A stretch of 64,000 nucleotides of DNA. Origin: Tolypeutes matacus. Its lineage: Eukaryota > Chordata > Mammalia > Cingulata > Chlamyphoridae. The notes under the pieces are model-generated. The model saw only the letters and a list, made by a program, of their open reading frames with translations. It had not been told where the DNA came from and did not search any database. Each line of letters begins with the position of its first letter. Position 1 is the stretch's first letter. Position numbers and translations under genes: made by a program. Shown here piece by piece: positions 34,991 to 46,475 of this stretch. The DNA is taken from the NCBI GenBank assembly GCA_026826555.1, contig JAKSZT010053837.1, positions 5,308,520 through 5,372,519 of the forward strand. The letters are read 5' to 3'.

Positions 34991-35441
34991 AAGTGGAGAG
35001 AGGGGAATGATAGGCCCTCATGATCACTCATTCAGCAAATATAAACTCTGGGTGATGAAAATTCAATAGTGAACAAAATAAAATCCATGTCCTCGAAATG
35101 CTTACAGGCAAATTCTACAACAAAATTAAGTAAGATAAGTACTAAACATTTTCCTTTTGGTTTGACTTTTAGAAAAGTACAGATGACCTAGAGACATAAG
35201 CTTGGGCACGAGACTAAAGTGGGTTGACTTGAAGGAAAAGTGAGGAAGAAGATAACAATGGGTATACGCTTCTCATCAAAAACCGTGGCTGGGGACAGGA
35301 CAGAAATAAGGTACCCTCAAGATGTTAAAAGAATATTTCCAGATAAGCATAATACCACAAAATGAAACACATGAGCTCCAAGAGTTTATTCCATAAACAT
35401 TTTGACATAGACATACATACCCTATTCTTAAAGCAAAACCA
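34991..35441. other. No gene; a short L2-like tract inside
   Basis: 35015-35120 ('gatcactcattcagcaaatata', 'caatagtgaacaaaataaaatccatgtcctcg') is a reverse L2-like tract. The rest is not recognisable. A segment near 35265-35290 (cttctcatcaaaaaccgtgg) faintly resembles the L1 inter-ORF region. Confidence 0.4.
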
Positions 35442-35793
35442 TTCCTGTGTCTGTAAACCCACTGTATGTGGAAACTTTTGATAAGATTCAGTTAATCTGA
35501 GGGGAGGGGAGGGACAAGCAGACTCTGTCATGTGCCTGATCACCCACAGCCGAGCTGAGGAGAAAGTGAGCCTGGAGAGAGCAAAGACAGCAGAGCCGCC
35601 ATTGTGCCTTGCCACGTGGCAGAAGTCCAGAATCGCCAGCAGCCAGCCTTCAGTGACAGAGCTTCACCTAATGCCTTGAATTGGACATTTTCACAGTCTG
35701 AGAACTGTAAGCTTTTAACCTAATAAATTTCCATTGTAAAAGCCAACCCATTTCTGTCATATTGTTCCCAGCAGCCTTTAGCAAACTAAAACA
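35442..35793 (+). mobile_element. LTR (family 2, MaLR-like), 3' part
   Basis: Ends 'ctaataaatttccattgtaaaagccaacccatttctg...cagcctttagcaaactaaaaca'. The end region is the reverse complement of the left end of the element at 55385 (tgttctagtttgcaaaaactgc...). An AATAAA polyadenylation signal is at 35722-35727, about 66 bases from the end, which sets the plus orientation. The 5' part is truncated or too diverged to trace. Confidence 0.7.
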
Positions 35794-37848
35794 CATGTCT
35801 ATATGGCATATCCAGAATAAAGGCAAGACAGCAATTAGAAGTCAGGGCCTGACCAAACAAAAATGATTCATACCTAAAATTCACTGCCATTTGCAGTATC
35901 AATCTATGAAATTTATAACAGACTAAAATTCTCATGTGACATTAATAAACATTATCATTACATGTATTGATAAATATTTGTTGAAAGAGAGAAAAAGAGC
36001 CATATCTTATTTGGACAGTTGAACAATTGCTACAGAAATGCAAAAATGAATTTACTGCAAAAGAAAAGGATGGAAATAATTCTACCATCTCCTACCAAAT
36101 TCAAACACTACCTTTGTCTTAAAAAAAAAAAAAAAAAAGCATCAAAAAGAACAATGTTAGTATGCCATCATTTTTTTTTAAATAATAAGACTCTCTTGTA
36201 ATAATTTATTTGGGACACAAATGAGGAAATAATGAATTAAGTTTTCTTTTAGAACAAAAGTGCTTCTACGTTATGGATTTGGCAAATTCCAGAGATGGAT
36301 TTATATGCCTCTCCCTCCCTCCTGCCCTCACCCCAGCCCCACTTGTCTACATGCTAACTGCATACAGCTCTAACTCTCCAGTTAGGTAGACAAGGTTACA
36401 AATGGGGTTCCAGTCATCTGCCCGGCAAGTCTGTATGGCTTCTTCTTCCCTGTGACCCTGTCATACACTGCCCAATACGCAAGATAAGGGAAAGGTTAGC
36501 TGGGCCTTTTACAATAGCTGCAAAAATATTTAAATTCATATCACTAAGAATGTGGGAAAACCAGGGTACTTTTATCCTTCCACAGCCAACACAGTAATCA
36601 ATGATTCGGTGAATAACTATTTATACAGAACCTTCTTTGTGCACAGAAATTTTTTTTTTTAAGTTCAAGACCAATCATGGGCCAATCCATACACACTGAC
36701 TTATTACATAAAAGCAATTAATTCTATCAAACAACTAAGCTCTCTGTAATGCAAATAAGGAAGACATTTTTTTAAAAATAGTTATAAATCTTTCATTCAT
36801 ATTTGCTAACTAGAAACACAGGAGCTAATCACACTGTGAGGATCATTGCAATGGTGTGTAATATGAGAGGTGTGATATAACATGCTCAGCTTCACTAATG
36901 AAGGAGGAGCTGACATTTTTCTCTTTCACAGGTGAAACGCAAAGGCAGTGCTACTTCATATGGCAGTCCTAAAGTTACCCACATTCTAAATTCAAGATAA
37001 TAGAGCTTTTTTCCTCTATCTCTGAAGTTTAACACTTTATAAGCAGCCTAGAGTCTGTAGGATGGCTTCAATTTATGAATAATGGCTTCTTCATTCCTAA
37101 AAGTGTCTTAAAAATAACACAAATCATACTTGTCTGATCTGATCTTAAATTGAACTTAATAGTTTAAAATCTTTCAAAGAGAATACTGCTATACTATAAT
37201 TTTCCCCAAAGCTGCTCATAAATAGCAAATGTTCCTTCTTGGAATCATTTATAAAATCACACATAATTTGGAAATCGACTTATTTTATATATCCATAATA
37301 TCAGTACATGTAGAAAAATATAACACAAAATGTGAATATCTTTACCCTCTTAGAAATTAAAGAGAGTGGAAGAAGCCAGAAAAAATATTCTTTATTTTCT
37401 ACATTTTTTACCATTTCCCTAGAATTTGATGTTTCTTTGAGTTCCTATTTTAGGCTTCTGCTGTGTATTCAGTAAGGATAGGAAACTTGTTTGTCTTGTT
37501 AATTACAATATCTTCAAAATTTAGTAATAAAACTAGCACTTAGGGGTTTACTTAAATTTCTTTATTGACATAAATTTCACTAACTGAAACAAAATCATTT
37601 TCTATTAAAAACGAAGCTATCTTAGGACTATTAGATCAAGAAATTAAACTAGTTGTATTATCCTAATCTTGCACAACTATCTCAAGTACACACATCAAAG
37701 AAGGTTTCAGTAGAAAGCTGAAGTGGATCAAACAAGATCTATCACCACTACAACAAACAAAACTCACCCTTCCATACAAAGGAGAATACAATAAGTATTT
37801 TATTTATTCAATATGTATTTGTTTACAAATCTGTGTTCTACAAGTTTT
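35794..37848. other. No gene recognised; 2 kb
   Basis: Contains an A run of 18 (36121-36138), a pyrimidine-rich patch at 36305-36345 and a T run near 36650. A weak L2-like tract may be present at 36596-36655. No exon is supported. Confidence 0.4.
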
Positions 37849-37920
37849 TGTTTGTTTGTTTTAGGAGTACTGGGGATTGAACTCAGGACCTTGTACATGG
37901 GAAGCAGGCACTCAACCACC
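37849..37920 (-). mobile_element. 5'-truncated tRNA-derived SINE with target duplication
   Basis: Minus strand shows 'gagtgcctgcttcccatgtacaaggtcctgagttcaatccccag' with a B box (GAGTTCAATCCC) and an A-rich tail (T-rich on the plus strand). It is flanked by CTACAAGTTTT at 37838-37848 and 37921-37931. The A-box half of the tRNA part is missing. Confidence 0.8.
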
Positions 37921-37931
37921 CTACAAGTTTT

Positions 37932-40900
37932 ATTTTTAAAAGAAACTTTTACTCCAGTATTATCCTTCCCAGTGACTGCTGTGGTGACTGCAGTAACAAA
38001 AACTTGTCAAGAGTAATTAGAGAGGGAGGAAGAAATCAAAAGAATCACACCTGGAAGCTTTTAAAAGTTCTTTGGGGGGGGGGAAGCACTCCTGGCTGAA
38101 ATGGTTATTTTGGCCTTAAAATCAGTCCCAATAAAAAATTTAGACTCCTGTCCCCCTCTGGAAAAGAGAAAAGCTCAGCAGGCTAGGACCAGCTACCTAA
38201 TCTAAAAAGCTTCCCCTCCAAGTACTCATGTACCCTCTCAGGAACTAACATGGAGGCCACACCAGCCTCCAGGGAACAATAAGTATTTGCTACAGCTAAT
38301 ATCCAAAATCCACTTAGAGTCCAGATTTGCCTAATAAAGTCAGTGTTAACTAGAAATGCCAACTGGTTAAAGCTTGCAAGAATAGGTATGCCCATGTACT
38401 GTGTTTACTTGTTGAATAAACATTTAACGGACACATACCATGTAATACACAGTTCCTTACAGCATAAAATCAAAGTTCCCTATTTGTATCTCAAGAACAG
38501 CACAATGGTGGTAAAAACGGCTTAAGGGTAAATGAGAAATTTAGTATTTCCCCTTTTGTTCTCACCAAACTATTTCTATATCTAGCAGGTTATACCACCA
38601 CTAGTTTTTCCAATCTTTTTTTCACTTTATCCACTAGGTTGGAATCTCACTTAAAACTTCATATTTCCAAATAAACATAGTTTGATCATTTATAAATGCC
38701 TTTGAAAACCATAGATATAACACAAATATAATTGGTGGCCATTAGATTAAATGATCCCATATATTCAGTCCAATTCAGTAGGCCACTGAGAGCTCACAAA
38801 ATCATGCTTTGACTATTCCATTAACTCCCTGACAGAGACAGAAAATGATAATAATTGTAGGTAACAATTATAGGTAACAGTTATAGGCATGAGGAAAAGG
38901 CCGTGGAGGGAAGATGAAGAGACTTTTATTTCCCTTTGAAGATCTTTTACAGTGGAATATTCCATGTAAAGTTATTTTTTACATTTCATGACTTCACTTG
39001 AGATATATTTGAATCCAAATTCTAAAATTCCCTACAGTGTTAAGGAGCTCCTACAAAAAAACATCAAAAAAAAAGTAGCATTTACTCTAATATACAAAAC
39101 AAAACCACAGTGGGTCTTTTCTCATCAGTATAAAAACTGCAAGGTATAAGACACATTCCAGTTAAGGTGTAAGCACTATTAATGTACTTACAAGATTTCA
39201 TTATTTTCATAGTAAGATTTTACTATTTCCAAAATAATTTACTTACTACCCAAATGAGATGAACGCTTCAATCCATCCTTTGTTTCAAACCCTCTGGCAG
39301 CCTAAACTTAACCTTCATTGTCATAATCACCATGAATGTCTCTTTTATTCAGTCTTCCCTCTCCATGTTTGAGATCTCACCAGGCAATGAGAAAGAGTTA
39401 CAATAGCAACTGGAAAGATATTAAAGTTATGAAAGATATACTTTTTAACTAAAATCATATGAGGATTTAAAAAGTCTGTCAGACACTGAGGCTAGAACAT
39501 TGGGGAGAGGAGGGAGGAGGGAAAGGGGTGGGAAGGGGTGGTGGGGGAATGCCCACACGGTCATTTATCTGCTTCAGACTTTTATAGGACTATTCTCTAT
39601 AAGAGACCATGGAAAGTAGCAAGTTTTAAGATAAAGCTGAAAAATGTGAAATTTAGCCAAGTGCATGGATGCTGTAGTAACTGGTGTTGGAAATTTCTGT
39701 TTCAACAGTTTGGATAAGAAACATATGGAAAATTCAAACAACATAAAAAAGAAAAGATGATGCTTTAAGCACTTCATTTTTTCTGTCATTCTACAAAGAT
39801 AGCAAATACTCACATATACCAAAAATATACAACTGATCATTTCTAAATTTAAATGAATTTATAATTCTTTACATTATTCTTTATACCTTAGTCAAGCTGG
39901 GCTATCATGGATTATTTATTTAAAAATAGAAGTTATAAAACTTTAAGCAAATGTGTGAGTTAATATATGTTAAAATATTTCAGGGTTATTTTCCTCAATA
40001 TTAAAAACACCCACTTTTAACATCCATTCTTCTGTCATACACGTTGATTCTCCACCTTTAGGTCCATGAGTACTGTGTGAATAATGCTAAAAGATTTGGC
40101 ACAATGATTAGATTTCTATCACAGAAAGAATTAATTCCATTGCTTTTAAATTATTCAGAGTCTAACAAGGCCTCACAAAAAAGCTAAATAAAAGAACCAC
40201 CAATAAAATTAATGTTCTCTATTGACAAAAAGCATCCTGAAGCGTAGAAAAACACAACACTGCACTTTTGTAGTACATGGTACTAAAAAGAAAGAGACTC
40301 TGCGCCAGAAGTTCTGATAATGGAGATAAACACACCAAAATAACAAAGATGTCTCAATCTAAAGATGGGATCTCTAGATCCACATTACTAGATTAAAGAG
40401 TAATATTTTTAAACCCCCAAATATTTATAATTTGACATAAAACAGTTAACGTTTTGAAAACACAAGGGAAAGAGAAATTGGAGATCACTTACATATACTC
40501 ACACAAACAAGCTGAGCGTGCTTTTATGGGGAAATAAAAGAAAAACATTTCCAGATATAAATAATAGCATTTCATTTTCTTCCATACATGGAAAAAAAAA
40601 AAAAAAAACAATCAAATAATATAAAGTTTATGCCCTGGTAGAAAATAAATCATTAATTTACCAAGTTATTCAAAAACTGAATTTCAAGAAATCCAAGCCC
40701 TCAAAAGAGAAAGCAAAGCAAGTTTTTAAAATGTCATTGACTTACACTAGCTAAGCAGTTAAATGCCTTTTCCCCTTCCATCATCTCAAATTTTAAAAGT
40801 CAGGGTACTTAAAACCATCCTATTGTATATTCATGTCTAATACTACCATTAACCTCAAATGTCAAAATTATTGTAGAAAATTAAATAAATTGTATTTAAT

Positions 40901-41399
40901 GTCTTTTCAAAAACGGAGAATTACACACTCTTTTTGAGTTTAGTTTCGCCACTTGTACTTAATTTTTTAAACATAGTTTTCTAATGAAAATATTACAATT
41001 ACAATATTATAAAATATTACAAATACTAGAATCAGCAGAAAAAAATTTACGTTGACATGATTAATAGTTACAATTATTCTTCAGACACTAGGAACTTTCT
41101 ATTGATTTAAATTAAATAAGTATCTCAATACACATTAATTTCTAGAATAGAGAATAACTTAGAGTGGCAATACTTTAATCGTTCTAATGAAAGCTTTTCT
41201 AAATAAAATGAAATTCATATCAATAGTCTTCAATAAAGGACTTTAAAAATGTATGTTTTTCCCTCTCTTTTGGTGCAAACTTCTCTTCCTTCTATTGATC
41301 TTCATTTTTTTTTCCTATTTTTTCTTTCTATTTTTTTTCTCCCCTTATATTGAAAACACAATTTCTCAAGAGTAGAATTCTAACCTCCTATCAGGCATA
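37932..41399. other. No gene recognised; 3.5 kb AT-rich
   Basis: Holds a G-rich tract at 39505-39548 (gagggaggagggaaaggggtggg type), a run of G near 38073-38082, an A run of 17 (40592-40608) and a weak L2-like patch around 38400-38470. No coding or RNA feature could be supported. Confidence 0.4.
39505..39548 (+). repeat. G-rich tract, possible G-quadruplex
   Basis: Closely spaced runs of three to four G (GGGAGG, GGGAAAGGGG, GGGAAGGGG, GTGGGGG) satisfy the loose G3+N1-7 pattern on the plus strand. Confidence 0.55.
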
Positions 41400-41485
41400 C
41401 AATTCGTTCATTTAACAAATTATTTTATTACATTCCTATACTATGTTTCAAGCTCTATTCAGAAGCTGCTCATGGCTCTTAGAAT
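41400..41485 (-). repeat. L2-like fragment, reverse
   Basis: 'aattcgttcatttaacaaattatttt', 'ctatactatgtttcaagctctattcagaagc' fits the reverse complement of the L2 end, weakly. Confidence 0.4.
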
Positions 41486-41889
41486 TCTGGATTGGCTCAA
41501 ACGGGACTAGATCCCGCCTTCGTGGGACATTACATTCTTACATTGCTACACTACTAAATCAAAGAATGGTTTGACAGGACCTTGGATTTCACCTAAAAAC
41601 ATACAACTCCCTTTTCTTAAGTCCCATATAATTGCTTTATAATACAGGACTGAACGAGAACTCAAGAATTAATCTATTACATTAAAGGATATATTTAAAA
41701 AGCCATATAATTTGAAGAGGAGAGTCACACAATTCTTAAGCAGGTTCGGTATCTTTATTCTCTCTACTACAATGTAATGAATACTCTATTGAACTGTTAC
41801 TTATAAAAATGAAAAAATAACTGGTTATTCAGTTCTAACAATCCTGTAGGCTCTGTATGGGGGAATGTGCAGAACTTCCCACCACTCCC

Positions 41890-42075
41890 ATCACATCTCC
41901 CCTTCTGTGCAAGTCAAACATATTCGTCTTTCTAGCTGGAAATGTCCTAGTCCCACCTCACACTCCCATTCTTGGCCCGAAAACTTTATCCTATAAGACT
42001 CAACATGGCTTCCCCAATAAAGGCTTTCCTGACTCCCTTAGCTGCAGCGAATCTCTCCCTTCTACAATGTGCTGG
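41890..42075 (+). repeat. L2 LINE 3' fragment
   Basis: 'ttatcctataagactcaacatggcttccccaataaaggctttcctgactccc' followed by 'gaatctctcccttctacaatgtgctgggat' is the L2 3' tract (CTTCAAGACTCAGCTCAAA...GAAGCCTTCCCTGA...). The 83-codon open frame over it (41857-42108) is therefore repeat-derived. Confidence 0.6.
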
Positions 42076-42139
42076 GATATGAATACACACATACACACAT
42101 TTTTGTAACTCAGTACCCCCACACACCTTAAGAAATGTG

Positions 42140-42220
42140 TCACATTGGTACTGTTATCATTTCCAGTTCTTAGATAGGGAAATCAAGGCAGGTAAGGGCT
42201 CTCTGATTTCAAAGCCCATT
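42140..42220 (-). repeat. MIR-like fragment
   Basis: 'actgttatcatttccagttcttagatagggaaatcaaggcaggtaagg...ctgatttcaaagccca' is the reverse complement of the MIR core, diverged. Confidence 0.5.
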
Positions 42221-42454
42221 GTCCTTTTGTTTTGTTTTTTAATATTTACTTCCTTTAGCACCTACAGGGAACTGAACTAGTTGGCTGCGTTCATTCTCTG
42301 AGTCTTGAGATGAAAGAGGTGGAGGTTCAGCCTCAATAAATGATGGATAAATGAACAAATGAAATGTAATAATGTTCAACCTTCTCTGTGAGAAAAAAAA
42401 AAGCAGCCTTTTTAAAACCTTTTCTACTTTAAAAAGTTTGATAGCAAGTGCTAA

Positions 42455-42589
42455 TTTCATTCAACAAACATTTTGTGAGAGTGTATCATATCTGATATGC
42501 TGTACTTAAATAAAGCAGGGAATTTAAAGATGATTGCAACTCAGTTGCCAGCCCTCCAGAAACTTAAAATTCATCAGGAGAGTGGAGTA

Positions 42590-42620
<31 letters not shown>
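42455..42620 (-). repeat. L2-like fragment followed by an A run
   Basis: 'ttcattcaacaaacattttgtgagagtgtatcat', 'cagccctccagaaacttaaaattcatcaggag' fits reverse L2. A homopolymer of 26 A occupies 42595-42620. Confidence 0.5.
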
Positions 42621-42869
42621 GCTAATGCTACCATCCTCCACAATTTTCTCCCTTTAAAGAACCTCATTCTTTATAAACATGGAACATATGCTTAAAGATC
42701 AAACAGTCATGAGAAAAAAAAATTAAAAGAATCTCCATGGATCTCAAATACAGTCTTTTGAGTCATTGTCCTTTAGAGGCCATTTAAGTAGCATATAGTG
42801 TTAAAGAAAAGAATAAAATAAAAAACATACTGGTACTATCCTTGAAATTTTTCTTTTGTGAGCAACAGT

Positions 42870-43105
42870 ACAGCCCACTGGAAAGAGCATGGAGTCAGAA
42901 AGATCAAGGCTCCAATGCCAACTCTGTCTCTTTCACCCCATGTGGACCACAGACATGCCACTTGCCTTTCTGTGCCTATTTTTTTACCTGAAACATCAAG
43001 ATAGAGAGACTTGCCATAAAGAACTCCTACACAGGTTACAGGAGATAATGTATACAACACCTGCCACACAGAAGATTCTCAACAGGGGACAACTATTATT
43101 ATGTC
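42870..43105 (+). repeat. MIR SINE, near full length
   Basis: Sense-order MIR: 'agagcatggagtcagaaagatcaaggctccaatgccaactctg', 'gacatgccacttgcctttctgtgcctatttttttacctgaaacatcaaga', 'cctacacaggttacaggagataatgtatacaacacctgccacacag', 'ctcaacaggggacaactattatta'. Confidence 0.8.
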
Positions 43106-43619
43106 AGACCTCTCTCGATACTTCTTAAAGCCTATTGGCTATATTTTATATAATGATATAAATACATATGATACCAACGCCAATAACACAGTGTTTATTG
43201 AAAAAAAGCCACTCATGGCAAGAGGAGTGGCATGAGACAAGATTCAAGAGTATATGGTTATGTCTCATGTTTCTAGATGCTACAGGCATCATCTGCCTGT
43301 TCTCAACATACACCCTGCAAATCCCTTATTTCAGATCCTCTTTGTGGAAAATAAAACTTCATTGTTTCCTATGGTAAGATCTGAAAGAACACTGTTTACC
43401 AATTCCATTTTCCACAAAGAAGAATCCTGAGTTAGTGAGGAAGGAAGAAATGAATTATGTTCAATGTCTAGAAACCAACCTAAGCATTCAATCTATGGGA
43501 TACACATTTTAGTTACCCCATCATTTCTCAATCGTCTCACTGGAGAAATGTGGCAGAACATGTAAAAATAATCAAACAAAAACACGTTCCATTCCAAATC
43601 TAAATTTATAATCTACTTT
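43106..43619. other. No gene recognised
   Basis: AT-rich sequence between MIR and an old L1. The open frame at 43168-43377 has no recognisable feature. Confidence 0.4.
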
Positions 43620-44850
43620 GACTTTAAAATTACTTATAGTTGGTGCTGGAACAAACAGACATCCATATTTTCAAAATCTAGACAAATATCTTAAACATTT
43701 CACAAAAATTAACTCATATGGATAACAGACCTAAATGTAAAATGCAAAGCTATAAAACTTCTAGAAAACATTAAGTGGCCTTGGATTTGGCAAGGAATTT
43801 GTAAATACAACAGTAAAAGTCAATCCTTGAAATAGGTAACTAGGATTATATTAAAATTTTAAAAAACACCTGCTCTGAGAAATACACTGTTATAAGAATA
43901 AAAAGACAAGCCACAGACTGGAAGAAAATGTTTGCAAAACAAATGTCTGATAAAGGACTTACATAGAAAATACAGAAAAAAATTTCTTAAAACTCAACAA
44001 TAAGAAAACAAACAATGTAATTAAAAATGGGCAAAAAATCTGAACAGACACCTCACCAAAGAAGATATACAGATAGCACATAAGCATATGAAAAAAATGC
44101 CCAACATCAATTGTCATTAAGGAATTGCAAATTAAAACATCAATGAAATGTTAGAATGGCTAAAACTGAAAAAACTAAAAATATCAAATGCTGCGGAAGA
44201 TAGAAAACAACAAGAACCTCACTCACAGATGCTGGGAATCCAAAGTGATACAATCACTCTGGAAGACAGTTTAGCGGTTTCTTACAAAGCTAAACATGGG
44301 CTTACCTTAAGATCCAGCAATTTTCCTTGTAGGTATTTACCCTACTGATTTGAAAACATGTCCACACATAAACTTGCATGCAAATTTTACAGCACCTTTT
44401 TTTATAATCACCCAAAACTAGAAGCAACCAAAATATGCTTCAGTAGGTGAATGGATAGGTAAACGATGGTACATACATAAAAGTAAGATTATTCAGTGAT
44501 AAGAAGAAATGAACCATCAAGCCATGAAAATACATGGATGGACCTTAAGAACACATTGCTAAGTGAAAAAGGCCAGTGTGAGAAGGCTTTGTGATTCAAT
44601 TAAATAACATTCTGGAAAAGGCAAAACTATAGAGTAGTGAAAAGATCAGTAGAGACCAGAGGGAGGGAAGAAGACGACTGATAGGTGAAACAATGAATTT
44701 TAGCATGATGAAATTTTTCTGTATGATAGTGTAATGGTGGATACATGATCTTATGCAAAACCCAAAATCTATGGATTCTGACAAATCTTATGATTTACCT
44801 GATTTACCTTTACATCACAATCGGATAACCTAATGTATGCAATTTTTAAA
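43620..44850 (+). mobile_element. Old L1: ORF2 C-terminal region plus 3'UTR
   Basis: From 'ttggtgctggaacaaacagacatccat' and 'taacagacctaaatgtaaaatgcaaagc' through 'aatgggcaaaaaatctgaacagacacctcaccaaag', 'gcatatgaaaaaaatgcccaac', to 'gatccagcaattttccttgtaggtatttacc' this follows the last third of L1 ORF2. The 3'UTR text 'cattctggaaaaggcaaaactatag' is characteristic of older mammalian L1M families. Many frameshifts; no protein possible. Confidence 0.85.
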
Positions 44851-44879
44851 AAATAATTTAGCAGGGGGAAGAGGCATCC

Positions 44880-45714
44880 TAGGATGCAATGCACAGTGAA
44901 AAAAGAATCTAACTATATTAGAAATAGGTGAAACAACCTCACTAAAGAGATTGGGGTGGGAGAAAGGGGTAAGCTAAGTAACTCTGGGAGTAAGTCTGTA
45001 AAACTAAAAGTAAAGGGAATTGCACATAAGCACTGTACTCTAGTTGATAAAGTTGTTTCCCAAAGGGGTACAAGTTAACAATTCCAAAACTGCTATATAT
45101 ATACTAAAAATAAACAATCAAGTAAATGGATGGTAGATGGTGGGAGTCAGGTTTCTCACTGTTGAAATGAGAGTTTAAAGATAAGCAAGGGGAGGAGGAT
45201 AGAATGATATATGTGGTAATGGATTAGGGCTACAGACATCAGTATGAAATCATATTTAGCTTAATAGAAATACACATGGTTACATATAGAAATATTTATA
45301 GATATGCATATATTCATGAATTAGTATACGTACATATATTTCCTATTTGCGAAACGGAAAGGACGTAGTAGTAATGACAACCCAACAGCAACAAACACAC
45401 TTAGCACCTAGATCTTGGTTTCTAATATCATTCTCCAATAAAAGGAACCAGATTCTTTGGAGAAATAGCTGATTGTAGGACCGAGGCAGGAAATATACAA
45501 AGAGAAGCCTGGAGAATCTTGTAGTGCCAGAAAAAAAGAAATGTTCAAAAAAAAAAACCCACAATGTCAAGGATATGTCAAAAGGACACAGGAGGCAACT
45601 GAAAGAGTTCCCAACGGCCAAAGCTGGAACAATTTGAGCCCCAAAATAAATAAAGTAGTATCAGAATATAACCTAAAGTATAAAATAAATATCCAATATA
45701 AATAAATGACTGCA

Positions 45715-45745
<31 letters not shown>

Positions 45746-46475
45746 GGGAGAAGAAACAAATTTCTTATGCAGAATTCCAAATAATTTATGTAGATACTCT
45801 GCCCTCAAGGAGGCGGAACATAACTCTCCACTCCTTAAGTGCAGGCTGCACATAGTGACTTCCTTCCAATGAGCACAGTATGGAAAAGAGAAAAAAAGAC
45901 TAACTTTACATTGGAGGAACCTGACAAATACTACCTCAGCAAGGTGACCAAGATCAACAATAGTGATAAATTATATTGATAGTATGTACTCTTGATATGA
46001 TGTCATGAAAATGGCACTTTATCTCTGTCATCTTCCTCCTGGAAACTAGTAATCCCAGTCTACTCATGAGAAAAACATCAGAAAAATCCCAGTTGAGAGA
46101 CAGTCTACAAAATACCTGACCAGTCAAAAATGTCATCATCAAAAACAGGGAAAATCTAACACACTGGTAAAACCAAGAGGAGCCTAAGGAGACAGAACAA
46201 CTAAATGTAATGTGGTATCCTGGGAGGAACCTGGAATAGAAAAAGGACATTAGGTTAAAAAAAAAAAAACCTAAGGAAATCTGAATAAAGGATGAACTGC
46301 GGTTAGTATTAATGGACCAATATTGGTTCATTAATTGTAATCAATGCACCACACTAATGTAAGATGTTAATAAGAGGGAAACTGGGTATGGAAGTATATG
46401 GGCACTCACTGTCCTATCTTTGTAATTCTGTAAATCAAAAATAGTTTGAAAAATTACTCTATTAAAAACTTACAT
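44880..46475 (+). mobile_element. Second old L1 3'UTR in the same orientation
   Basis: Text such as 'gcaggctgcacatagtgacttccttccaa', 'acctgacaaatactacctcagcaaggtgaccaag', 'atgtaatgtggtatcctggg', 'gaaaaaggacattagg', 'accaatattggttcattaattgtaat', ending 'tgtaaatcaaaaatagtttgaaaaatt' matches a long 3'UTR of an old L1 family. It carries an (AAAT)n microsatellite at about 45716-45746. It directly follows another L1 3' end, so one inserted beside or within the other. Confidence 0.75.
45716..45746. repeat. (AAAT)n microsatellite
   Basis: Seven to eight uninterrupted AAAT/ATAA units inside the L1 3'UTR. Confidence 0.85.
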
